From JAFLCM01 sp964510955 (lineage in GTDB: Bacteria > Planctomycetota > Phycisphaerae > Phycisphaerales > UBA1924): a DNA stretch of 12,198 nucleotides. This document shows, piece after piece, positions 1-6,260 of this stretch. The DNA is taken from the NCBI GenBank assembly GCA_964510955.1, contig CAZEDW010000065.1, positions 1 to 12,198 on the forward strand, written 5' to 3'. Positions within the stretch are counted from its first letter, which is position 1, and every line of letters begins with the position of its first letter. The position numbers and the translations under genes are program-made. A model generated the notes under the pieces. The model saw only the letters and a program-made list of their open reading frames with translations, did not search any database and had not been told where the DNA came from.

Positions 1-17
1 CGCCCCCCCCCGGAATG

Positions 18-33
18 TCACATGAACTTGTGA
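18..33. promoter_or_regulatory. Small dyad upstream of the HARE-HTH gene, possible operator
   Basis: TCACA and TGTGA arms are separated by six bases, about 30 bp before the next start codon. The arm order is the reverse of a CRP site, so it is not one. It could be an operator for the downstream HTH protein or chance. No protein is assigned. Confidence 0.2.
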
Positions 34-64
34 TAGCCTCCCCGTCGCCCAGAAGGAGTACAGC

Positions 65-442
65 ATGGCCAAGAGATCATCCGCAGTCCAGCTCAGCGAC
101 ACCGAGCTCCGCGCCGAGCTTCGCCGCCGGGAACGGCGTCTCCGCGCTCTTTCTCGCCGCCGCGCCAACCTGCTGCGCAAGGCCGACGAGGCCGCCCAGG
201 AGATCGCCGCCCTGGGCGGGTCAATCGGGACAGGCACGCGGTTCAGGAACAGCATGACGCTTGTCGAGGCCCTGGCCAAGGTCCTCAAGGACAAGCCGAT
301 GCGCGTGCTGGACGCGGTCGAGGCTGTCCAAAGGGCGGGCTACAGGTCAGCGGCGGCCAACCTGCGCGTCATCGTGAACACCGCGCTCATCAACAGCGGG
401 AAGTTCAAGCGGGTTGGGAGGGGGATGTATACCGCCAAATGA
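65..442 (+). CDS. Small coiled-coil / HARE-HTH-like DNA-binding protein
   Basis: This 125-aa protein has two parts. Residues about 8-55 are a charged, Arg/Glu/Ala-rich helix likely to form a coiled coil. Residues about 64-125 (from SMTLVEALAKVL to the end) have the winged-helix pattern of the HARE-HTH family: a helix, KPMRVLDAVEAV, GYRSAAANLRVIV, and a terminal wing KRVGRGMYTAK. HARE-HTH domains occur in restriction-modification, transcription and chromatin proteins, where they are predicted to bind DNA. Planctomycetes encode many stand-alone copies. The ATG is supported by AAGGAG about 7 bases upstream. It lies directly before a KaiC-like ATPase gene on the same strand, which may or may not be functionally linked. 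The domain call is by pattern recognition only; it could be a local regulator or nucleoid-associated protein. Confidence 0.75.
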   Translation: MAKRSSAVQLSDTELRAELRRRERRLRALSRRRANLLRKADEAAQEIAALGGSIGTGTRFRNSMTLVEALAKVLKDKPMRVLDAVEAVQRAGYRSAAANLRVIVNTALINSGKFKRVGRGMYTAK

Positions 443-449
443 CGGTGAT

Positions 450-480
450 TTGACATTGACTTCGCAAGTTGTTGTTGTAC
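450..480 (+). promoter_or_regulatory. Possible sigma70-type promoter before the KaiC-like gene
   Basis: A perfect TTGACA at 450-455 lies just after the HARE-HTH stop codon. The -10 candidates 17-19 bases downstream (TGTTGT, TTGTAC) match TATAAT poorly, so only the -35 half is convincing. The local AT content is higher than in flanking DNA. If real, the ATPase gene has its own promoter. Confidence 0.22.
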
Positions 481-532
481 TTTGGCAGCAGCCTGCTCAA
501 GCGCTCCCGCCCCCCTATTGGCTGCCCTTCAC

Positions 533-2554
533 ATGACGTCAACCATTTGCACTTATCTGAGTCCATTTCAGACAAGCAAGCATGAGCCGATTTGCGACAG
601 CGACGGATGTCCCATCTACTGGATCGATCAGTTGCTCGAAGGTGGGTTTTGTGTACCAGACGAAAAGCCCATTCTGGTCATGGTCACGGGCGACCCGGGG
701 GTCGGCAAATCTCTATTTGTGCAGCAAATTCTGCTTTCCCGAGCGTTGCACTTCCTCAGCGCTACAGCCACTCCACCCTCTAGATCAACGGCACTCAGGC
801 CCAATGATTTTATCAGCTGGTACATCACCACCGAGACTTCTCCGGAGCGCATCCAGTGCAATCTCGAAGCCCTCGGCTATGAGAATCCTTCCCCGCCTGA
901 TTCTCATTGGCATGCTCACGCGTATCTGTCGATGGACGAATTCACGCCGTCGCAGTTCACGCTGCACCCAGACAACAAGGCAGCATTGCCCCTACTGCTG
1001 TTGATCGATGGACGCCGCGATGGGTCATTGTTCACCGCGACTCCAAAGGCGACGGCTGGGTCCGCGCCCATCTCGACACAGCAAGCCGTAGATGCCCAGT
1101 TAGCCGACTGCGCTTCTTTGTTAGACTCTATAACCAAGACAGTACGGGCACTGGGGCCCAACGGTCGATCATTTCCTGGGTCACCGAGCGCGCTTGCTAT
1201 AGATAGTCTGAACGTTCTAGCGCCGGGCCTCCCTCGTGATGCGGTCATATGTCGCATTCTGGATGCGCTGAAGTCATGGTCACCAGCGCCGCGACTTGTA
1301 TTTCTTGTCCTTGATACCCCAGGGTCATCCGCCGCACCGTCCGAATGGGAGTACCTGGCGGACGTGGTTATTCACCTTGGCAAGACTGACACGCACACAA
1401 CGGATGAGCACGTACTCCGCCACATCGAGTTTCGAAAGGCGCGCTTTCAAGGACACGCTTATGGCAAACACCTAATCAAGCTCTTGCGCAAGCCACGGCC
1501 GGGCGGAGATCGTGAGGGGCCGCGGCCGAATACGCGGCACGGCGGCGTTTTCGCCATTCCTTCGTTGCATTTTTTGCTCTCAAAGATGCGCACGAACATC
1601 CCCGTCATTGCTCCCAGACGATCCGCAGCGAGCCGCCAAACGATTGTTGAATCAACTCCGCCAGGTGGATCGTCTTGGACAGATTGGGCTCCGTGTGGGC
1701 CGGGTCGATTCAAACCTCAGGGGGATGACACCGAGGGCACCGCATACTGGCCAATCAGGGGTGCATTCGAACTAGTTGGAGGTGGCGTCCCGTTGCATCG
1801 TTGCGTAGCACTACTGGGCCCGCGGGGGCCTCGCCGGGGTCGCTTTGCGTACCGATTCTTGCTCGACGGTGCGAGTATTGGGGAAACCACTTTGGTTGTC
1901 TCGTTCCGAGACAATGACCTTGCGGTAAATCGGGTGCTTGATGAGATGCACGCCGACGCCTCGCCCAAGTCCAAGGCGTTTGCCAGACCGCAGGTTGTGT
2001 TCATTAAGCCTGGCTTTGTCACACCAGAAGAGGTGTTTCACAAAATCGCAACGGCCGTTGCTGAGTTCGGGCCACAGCGCATCATTGTGAATGCCATCGA
2101 CAACTGGGGAGCGTGCTATCCGCTTCTTGACAAGTCCCCCATTTTCATGACAACGCTTGTGGACTTTTTCGACGTGCAACAGATCACGTCGATGGTCATT
2201 TGCGTCACCGGCACCGACCCCTCGCTCGCGGAAAAGGCTCTTGTTGCTGAGGCCGGCATCGTTCTTGAGTTTCGCTATGCATGGCTGCCTTGGCGAAATC
2301 CGACAAAGGCAAAGAGCACGAGAACGAGCCGGGGGCCGGAGGTAGACGAGTTTCCTTCCGGGATACGATTGGCGATACCGCGCGACGGCGCGCCTGAACT
2401 ACAAAAAGTCGTCGTTCGGCCCGTTCGTGTGCCACGCGCTACTGGTGGACTTAGACGCGCCGTCCTTGACTGGAATCCCGAGCCTCTTACAGCGGGCCGT
2501 CCAGCGCGCGAGTTGGTCCTTTGGCCATTGGCTCCAGAATTCCCTGCCAGATGA
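533..2554 (+). CDS. Tandem KaiC/RecA-like ATPase, second P-loop degenerate
   Basis: The protein has 673 aa from ATG 533. A TTG at 482 would add 17 residues; neither start has a clear Shine-Dalgarno, so the start is uncertain. Two RecA-fold modules are visible. The first has the KaiC-style lead-in (WIDQLLEGGF), Walker A GDPGVGKS at residues 53-60 and a Walker-B-like AIDSLN near 221. The second starts near 410 (GAFELVGGGVPLH), but at its P-loop position, near 427, it reads GPRGPRRGR and lacks the GK[ST] core. A later RIIVNAIDN near 517 resembles Walker B. This suggests one active and one structural ATPase domain, as in many tandem KaiC-like proteins that act as ATP-driven switches. The C-terminal 80 residues are basic and Pro-rich. 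Codons carry more A/T at third positions than in the genes after 5800, which hints at a separate origin. Function is unknown; a signalling or conflict role is speculation. Confidence 0.8.
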   Translation: MTSTICTYLSPFQTSKHEPICDSDGCPIYWIDQLLEGGFCVPDEKPILVMVTGDPGVGKSLFVQQILLSRALHFLSATATPPSRSTALRPNDFISWYITTETSPERIQCNLEALGYENPSPPDSHWHAHAYLSMDEFTPSQFTLHPDNKAALPLLLLIDGRRDGSLFTATPKATAGSAPISTQQAVDAQLADCASLLDSITKTVRALGPNGRSFPGSPSALAIDSLNVLAPGLPRDAVICRILDALKSWSPAPRLVFLVLDTPGSSAAPSEWEYLADVVIHLGKTDTHTTDEHVLRHIEFRKARFQGHAYGKHLIKLLRKPRPGGDREGPRPNTRHGGVFAIPSLHFLLSKMRTNIPVIAPRRSAASRQTIVESTPPGGSSWTDWAPCGPGRFKPQGDDTEGTAYWPIRGAFELVGGGVPLHRCVALLGPRGPRRGRFAYRFLLDGASIGETTLVVSFRDNDLAVNRVLDEMHADASPKSKAFARPQVVFIKPGFVTPEEVFHKIATAVAEFGPQRIIVNAIDNWGACYPLLDKSPIFMTTLVDFFDVQQITSMVICVTGTDPSLAEKALVAEAGIVLEFRYAWLPWRNPTKAKSTRTSRGPEVDEFPSGIRLAIPRDGAPELQKVVVRPVRVPRATGGLRRAVLDWNPEPLTAGRPARELVLWPLAPEFPAR

Positions 2555-2765
2555 ACCTTTCCCCTGCCGCGCGCCATCTCTGCCGATCATTGGATGCAGT
2601 CTTGCGGTTGGAGACACGCCAACACAACTATCGGTTCCTTGCTACCTCGGTCGCAGGGAGACCGCGATGCGCCGATACGGTGAGATTTCGGCGGTATCGT
2701 TCCCGCAGAGAAAGCGATACTCCGGGGAGTTGCGTAGCGTTCTCCGAGCCCCCCGGAGTATCACG
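2555..2765 (+). promoter_or_regulatory. Inverted-repeat-rich leader of the FG-GAP gene
   Basis: No convincing gene is seen here. The hexamer CGATAC/GTATCG recurs in alternating orientation at 2673-2678, 2694-2699 and 2715-2720, exactly 21 bp apart, with a partial fourth copy (GTATC) at 2758-2762, 43 bp further on. The last two copies lie within a perfect 12-bp inverted repeat, 2716-2727 and 2751-2762, with a 23-base loop. The 3' arm contains GGAG (2755-2758), the apparent ribosome binding site for ATG 2766. In RNA this hairpin would hide the site. Spacing of two helical turns also fits a multi-site operator. Confidence 0.45.
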
Positions 2766-4037
2766 ATGCTCAAGCAATCCCTGATCGCTGCTGCTGCCGC
2801 CTCTCATTTGATCAGCGCTTCAGTCGCTCAATCCGCCAACCCCGAAGCGCTACGAGGCACCGTGGGCGCGGTGCTGGGCGCGCCAGCCAAGCGGGTGTTC
2901 TCGTCTCCGACCTATGGCGTACCGCACAGCCCCGGCGCTGTACTAGCGACTGACATCGACGGCGACGGCCTACTTGACCTCGTGGCGTTTTGCACAAACG
3001 GCGCGCAGAACTTGAGGGTGCTCAAGGGAGACGGGGCTGGGGAGTTCCGCGCGTGGCGGGCGGTCTCGGTTCCGTTTGGCGGGTTCGCGCTCGCCGCTGG
3101 CCGGATCGACGACGGCCCGACCGTAGACCTGTTCGTAGGCAGCAACGGAAGCAACCAGGCAAGCGTACTGTTCAACAACGGTCTCGGGGGATTCGATGCG
3201 TTGCCGCTGGCCAATGCAGGCCCCACTGTGTGCGTTGCGGTTGCGGACATGGATGACGACGGCGACGCCGACCTTCTGCTCGGGCAGTACCAGAACATGC
3301 AGGTCCGCATCTACTGGAATGACGGAGCCGCTGGATTCTCTTCCTCGGACGAGGTCACCGTGGAATCGACTAGGTTTGCCGTCGGCGACCTCAACCAGGA
3401 CCATCTGCCGGATATTGTCGGCCTTGCAGGCGGCAGCGTGAGTCGAGTGCTTAACCAAGGGAGCCACCACTTCTCCGGTCGGGAGGGTCTCAACGTCGGA
3501 GGTTCGGACGTTGCCGTGGGCGATTTGAATGGTGACGGCGTTGCCGATGTTGCCGTGGCCGATGCTGACGGCATTGGCGCGGTTCGCGTTTTCCTCAATC
3601 CGGGAAGCGGATCATTTGGGCCGTTCGACGACTACTCGATCGGAGCGGGTCCGGCCCGCGTCTTGATGGCCAACCTCACTGATGACAACAAGCCGGAAAT
3701 CGTGGTCGCCAGCGAGAACGGCGGGACAGTCACCGTCTTGGGCAATGACGGGCAAGGCCACTTCGCTCCCCTCCGAGATGACGTATCCGTCGGCAGCGAG
3801 CCGGTGTCACTGGCTTCGGGCGACTTCGACCGTGACGGCTGTACCGACCTTGTGGTAGCAGACTACTTTGCAAACGCGGCTCAAAACGCCGGCGCTCTCG
3901 TCGTTCTCCATAACCAGCTCTGCGCGGGAGCCGCTGCCTGCCGATCCGACCTCAACGGGGATGGATTCGTCAACACCTTTGATCTCGTGCTATTCCTCGC
4001 TGACTTTGGACGAGATTGCGCCGCCCGGAATCGTTAG
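2766..4037 (+). CDS. Secreted seven-repeat FG-GAP/VCBS beta-propeller protein with dockerin-like C-terminus
   Basis: The 423-aa product starts with a signal peptide (KQSLIAAAAASHLISASVAQ, cleavage near residues 21-24), so it is exported. Seven FG-GAP/VCBS-type repeats follow, with Asp-rich calcium loops near residues 63 (DIDGDGLLDL), 114, 161 (DMDDDGDADL), 208, 253 (DLNGDGVADV), 303 and 353 (DFDRDGCTDL). Spacing is 45-50 residues, which fits one closed seven-bladed propeller like the integrin alpha head. Residues 392-418 form one dockerin/EF-hand-like repeat, DLNGDGFVNTFDLVLF, bracketed by cysteines. This short tail is typical of Phycisphaerae secreted proteins, whereas true dockerins have two repeats. 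ATG 2766 is preferred over the in-frame ATG 2667 because it has GGAG seven bases upstream and begins the signal peptide. Its likely role is extracellular binding or adhesion; the ligand is unknown. It may be a host gene and not element cargo. Confidence 0.88.
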   Translation: MLKQSLIAAAAASHLISASVAQSANPEALRGTVGAVLGAPAKRVFSSPTYGVPHSPGAVLATDIDGDGLLDLVAFCTNGAQNLRVLKGDGAGEFRAWRAVSVPFGGFALAAGRIDDGPTVDLFVGSNGSNQASVLFNNGLGGFDALPLANAGPTVCVAVADMDDDGDADLLLGQYQNMQVRIYWNDGAAGFSSSDEVTVESTRFAVGDLNQDHLPDIVGLAGGSVSRVLNQGSHHFSGREGLNVGGSDVAVGDLNGDGVADVAVADADGIGAVRVFLNPGSGSFGPFDDYSIGAGPARVLMANLTDDNKPEIVVASENGGTVTVLGNDGQGHFAPLRDDVSVGSEPVSLASGDFDRDGCTDLVVADYFANAAQNAGALVVLHNQLCAGAAACRSDLNGDGFVNTFDLVLFLADFGRDCAARNR

Positions 4038-4091
4038 CCCGCATTCGGGGTTGCCAAACGGACCGAGATCACAACCGAGGGCACGGACCCA

Positions 4092-4310
4092 TTGGACAGC
4101 GCCGCAGCTCGACTCTTGCTCTCCACGCTCAGGGCCTCCTACGGCCTCGACATCAAATTTGCCGAACTAGCGGAAGGCTCACCGCCCCCCCGCTGCCGCC
4201 TCACCGCCCGCGACCCAAGCGGTCGGGTCTGGGTGATCGAGGCCGACGACCTGGGCCATGCGGCCCTGGAGCTGGCGGAGCGGGTGGGGTTTGACGTGAT
4301 GGATTCGTAG
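4092..4310 (+). CDS. Small hypothetical protein, 72 aa
   Basis: This ORF starts at TTG with GAGGG about ten bases upstream. The product has a helical N-terminus (DSAAARLLLSTLRASYGL), a short beta-like stretch (CRLTARDPSGRVWVIEADD) and an Ala/Glu helix (HAALELAERVGF). High G/C at third codon positions and a compact alpha-beta-alpha layout suggest it is real. The frame is open back to 4038, but no ATG or GTG is available there. It follows the FG-GAP gene and precedes the 263-aa gene on the same strand, 42 bp apart. I do not recognise the family. Confidence 0.5.
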   Translation: MDSAAARLLLSTLRASYGLDIKFAELAEGSPPPRCRLTARDPSGRVWVIEADDLGHAALELAERVGFDVMDS

Positions 4311-4352
4311 GCCAGTGCGGGCCGACCGAGGCATCTGCAGGGAGTCCAGGGC

Positions 4353-5144
4353 GTGGCAAAGAAAGTCCAGCGAATCGCGCCGAAGCAGCAACGTCCAAAG
4401 GGGCGAGGCGCTAGCCACCCTGCGGAGATCAAGCTCGATGATCTGCGCGGGCGAACCGGAGTTGAGAAGGCAAGCCAACTCGCCGTCCGTGTAAAACGCA
4501 CAGCCAAGCAGGACGCCCAATCGCTCAGGGAAATGGCCCAACTTGACCAATCGGAGTTACCGGAGCAGTTCGTACCGCTTTTTCGTTACCCCAATGCGTG
4601 TATCGAAATTGTTGGCACACACATTGACGGGCTTGGAGAGTCCGGCACCGACATCATCACTGCCCGCTCGGCAGTACAGCGACTGGTAAAGATTGCCATG
4701 CCGGAATGGCGCGTGCGGCTCGAGAGAGGTGTGCCCCAGGACCTGCTCGCGGGGCTCGTGCCTCTTCTCGACCAGTTTGACACCGCTGCGCATGAACTGA
4801 TGGATGCGCTGGACGGCAAAACGCTTGTGGACGTGGTGGAAGACTCGGCGATCCGGTACGGCCCGTGGAGCCCGCCGATGCGCCAGATGCTGAAGCTGCA
4901 GGGTCGTCTGATCAGCGGGTTGATGGCGCGCCGGGCCGCGCCCCAGAAGGGGGGGGGCGGTGCCGCTGACGAGTTCAGGCCTGCGGGCTACTTTGGAAAG
5001 AAGCTTGCTGACCGCCTACGGATGGCCGCACAGAAAAGCAGAAAGACAAAGCGAGTGCGGACGCGCGTTGAGGATGGCGTCGTGCTGTACTCAGTTGCTG
5101 ACGCGAGTAAGTGGTGGCAATCCGATATGCCGAAAGATGCGTGA
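4353..5144 (+). CDS. Hypothetical basic protein, 263 aa, possible C-terminal DNA-binding region
   Basis: Translation starts at GTG 4353, with GGGAG about ten bases upstream. The first 55 residues are Lys/Arg-rich and probably disordered. The middle (about 60-190) is mostly helical with few charges of one sign; it includes SAVQRLVKIAMPEWRVRLE and a predicted helix DLLAGLVPLLDQFDTAAHEL. A KGGGG linker, encoded by a run of nine G, precedes a C-terminal basic segment (KKLADRLRMAAQKSRKTKRV, then RVEDGVVLYSVADASKWW). That segment resembles the small HTH/wing segments seen at the ends of planctomycete element proteins that bind DNA. No catalytic motif is evident. It sits immediately upstream of the HTH pair and could be a regulator of the element. 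The family is not recognised. Confidence 0.7.
   Translation: MAKKVQRIAPKQQRPKGRGASHPAEIKLDDLRGRTGVEKASQLAVRVKRTAKQDAQSLREMAQLDQSELPEQFVPLFRYPNACIEIVGTHIDGLGESGTDIITARSAVQRLVKIAMPEWRVRLERGVPQDLLAGLVPLLDQFDTAAHELMDALDGKTLVDVVEDSAIRYGPWSPPMRQMLKLQGRLISGLMARRAAPQKGGGGAADEFRPAGYFGKKLADRLRMAAQKSRKTKRVRTRVEDGVVLYSVADASKWWQSDMPKDA
4949..4957 (+). repeat. Nine-G homopolymer inside the 263-aa gene
   Basis: Nine consecutive G encode part of a KGGGG linker. A gain or loss of one base would shift the C-terminal basic segment out of frame, so it is a possible slippage site and a position to treat with care for sequencing error. Confidence 0.6.
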
Positions 5145-5216
5145 GGGAGCGTAAGAATGCGCAAGGCGCTCTGACTTGGGCTTCACTTGCGGCCCGGACG
5201 GGGCAACGCTGCACGC

Positions 5217-5480
5217 ATGGAGCAGCGATTCATCACGACCAATCAGCTCGCCGACGAAACCGGCATCCCGGCGTGCTGGCTCAAGCGCTGGGCCGACGAT
5301 GGACTCTTGCCGTGCATACGTGTTGGCCGCCGGCGCATGTTCATGGCAGCAGCTGTGCACGAGGCTCTTGCCGCCCGTAGCGGATGGCGGCCGAGTCAGC
5401 GCAAAGGAGCCACCAATTCCTCTTGCGCAGTGCGTCCGGAATCTCTGAAGCCCTGCAGGCGAGGGGGCTCACATGTCTAA
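5217..5480 (+). CDS. Excisionase/MerR-type helix-turn-helix protein (first of pair)
   Basis: This is an 87-aa protein. Residues 6-55 match the HTH_17/AlpA-Xis winged-helix pattern: FITTNQLADETGIPACWLKR is the helix-turn-helix, followed by WADDGLLPCIRVGRRRMF as wing and a closing helix AAAVHEALAARSG. This family supplies excisionases and small transcription factors of mobile elements. The remaining 30 residues are polar and unlike the family. The ATG was chosen because the HTH begins straight after it; the ribosome site is weak. Its last eight bases overlap the start of a second HTH gene. It may control the element operon or set recombination direction for the serine recombinase; neither is shown by sequence. 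Confidence 0.75.
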   Translation: MEQRFITTNQLADETGIPACWLKRWADDGLLPCIRVGRRRMFMAAAVHEALAARSGWRPSQRKGATNSSCAVRPESLKPCRRGGSHV

Positions 5481-5721
5481 ACCCCGCGCCCGCCGCGTCG
5501 CTGAGGCGTCGGGGAGTGAGTCCTCGGCTACGCCGATCCCGCCCCTCGCACTGCGTGCGCCGGCCGCCGCCATGGCGCTCAGCATCAGCCCGAGGGCCCT
5601 GCACGCGCTGACCCAAGCGGGCCGGGTGCCGCACCTGCGTCTTGTGCGGTCGGTGCTGTACCCGACGCTTGAACTCCAAAGGTGGCTCAGCGAGCAAGCC
5701 TCGAAGGGGACCAGCCCGTGA
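5473..5721 (+). CDS. Excisionase-family HTH protein (second of pair)
   Basis: The ATG lies inside the last codons of the previous gene (ATGTCTAA overlap) and is preceded by GAGGGG, so the two are translationally coupled. The 82-aa product has a disordered 30-residue N-terminus. It then has an HTH_17-like domain: AMALSISPRALHALTQAGRV (helix-turn-helix), then PHLRLVRSVLYPTLELQRWL (wing plus helix). The final helix is LQRWLSEQA. Such proteins bind att or promoter DNA in temperate phages and integrative elements. Together with its neighbour it is a candidate excision factor or repressor for the downstream replication-integration operon. Confidence 0.75.
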   Translation: MSKPRARRVAEASGSESSATPIPPLALRAPAAAMALSISPRALHALTQAGRVPHLRLVRSVLYPTLELQRWLSEQASKGTSP

Positions 5722-5761
5722 CCACCTAATGAAATCTCCCCGCGGGCGCGCGTGCGCCACC

Positions 5762-5809
5762 GGGTGTTCACACCCATCCCACACCGGCGGCCGGTCAAAC
5801 GGCCCGTTT
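5762..5809 (+). promoter_or_regulatory. Two short dyads in the leader of the replication-integration operon
   Basis: The 104-bp gap before the DUF669 gene contains GGGTG-TTCA-CACCC at 5762-5775 and a near-continuous dyad AAACGG-C-CCGTTT at 5797-5809. The second dyad ends four bases before the AAGGAG ribosome binding site (5813-5818). The placement suits an operator for one of the HTH proteins just upstream. No clear -35/-10 pair was found. Confidence 0.35.
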
Positions 5810-5825
5810 CACAAGGAGACCGCCC

Positions 5826-6260
5826 ATGGCAAGTTTGTCAGGATTCGACGCAAGCAAGGTTGAGCCAAGAGTTCCCCTCGCCCCCATCCCGGCGGGCCGC
5901 TACGAGGCGGTCGTCACCGAGTCCGAGATGCTCCCGGCCAAGTCAGGCAAGGGCCGCTACCTGAAGGTGTGCATTCAGGTCACTCAGGGCGAGCACAAGG
6001 GTCGGCACGTCTGGGCCCAGATCAACTATGAGCACACCAGCGCCGTGGCGGCCGAGATCGGGCGCGCCGAGCTGTCGGCGCTGTGCCGGTCGGTCGGGGT
6101 ACTCACGCCCAAGGACAGTTCCGAGCTGCACAACAGGCCGTTCGTGGTGGTCGTGGGTGTCAGGAAGCGCGACGACACCGGCGAGCCGGCCAACATTGTG
6201 CGGGGCTTCGAGAAGAGCGCCGCGTTGCCCGTCCGCCCGGACGACGGAATCCCCATCTAA
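5826..6260 (+). CDS. DUF669-family protein, probable replication accessory (ssDNA-binding-like)
   Basis: The 144-aa protein follows the DUF669 pattern found in phages and integrative elements: an opening GFDASKVEP, then IPAGRYEAVVTESEM, SGKGRYLKVCIQVTQGEHKG, a central AEIGRAELSALCRSVGV and DSSELHNRPFVVVVGV, ending NIVRGFEKS. Beta-rich halves around a central helix suggest an OB-like fold. The family is usually encoded beside primases, helicases or RecT-type genes and is thought to assist DNA replication or recombination; its biochemistry is not settled. AAGGAG lies seven bases before the ATG. Its stop overlaps the next start (TAATG), so it is co-translated with the primase-helicase. Confidence 0.85.
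   Translation: MASLSGFDASKVEPRVPLAPIPAGRYEAVVTESEMLPAKSGKGRYLKVCIQVTQGEHKGRHVWAQINYEHTSAVAAEIGRAELSALCRSVGVLTPKDSSELHNRPFVVVVGVRKRDDTGEPANIVRGFEKSAALPVRPDDGIPI

Noticed and set aside
18..33. CRP-type binding site
   Set aside because: The arms are TCACA then TGTGA, the reverse of the TGTGA-N6-TCACA arrangement.
16..36. GTCACA at the left edge as the matching left attachment site
   Set aside because: Only six bases match the right junction (GTCACA) and no comM-like codons lie to its left.
2551..2784. A + strand frame starting at an ATGA overlap with the ATPase stop
   Set aside because: The product is Arg/Ser-rich without a recognisable pattern, overlaps the next signal peptide and covers the inverted-repeat leader.
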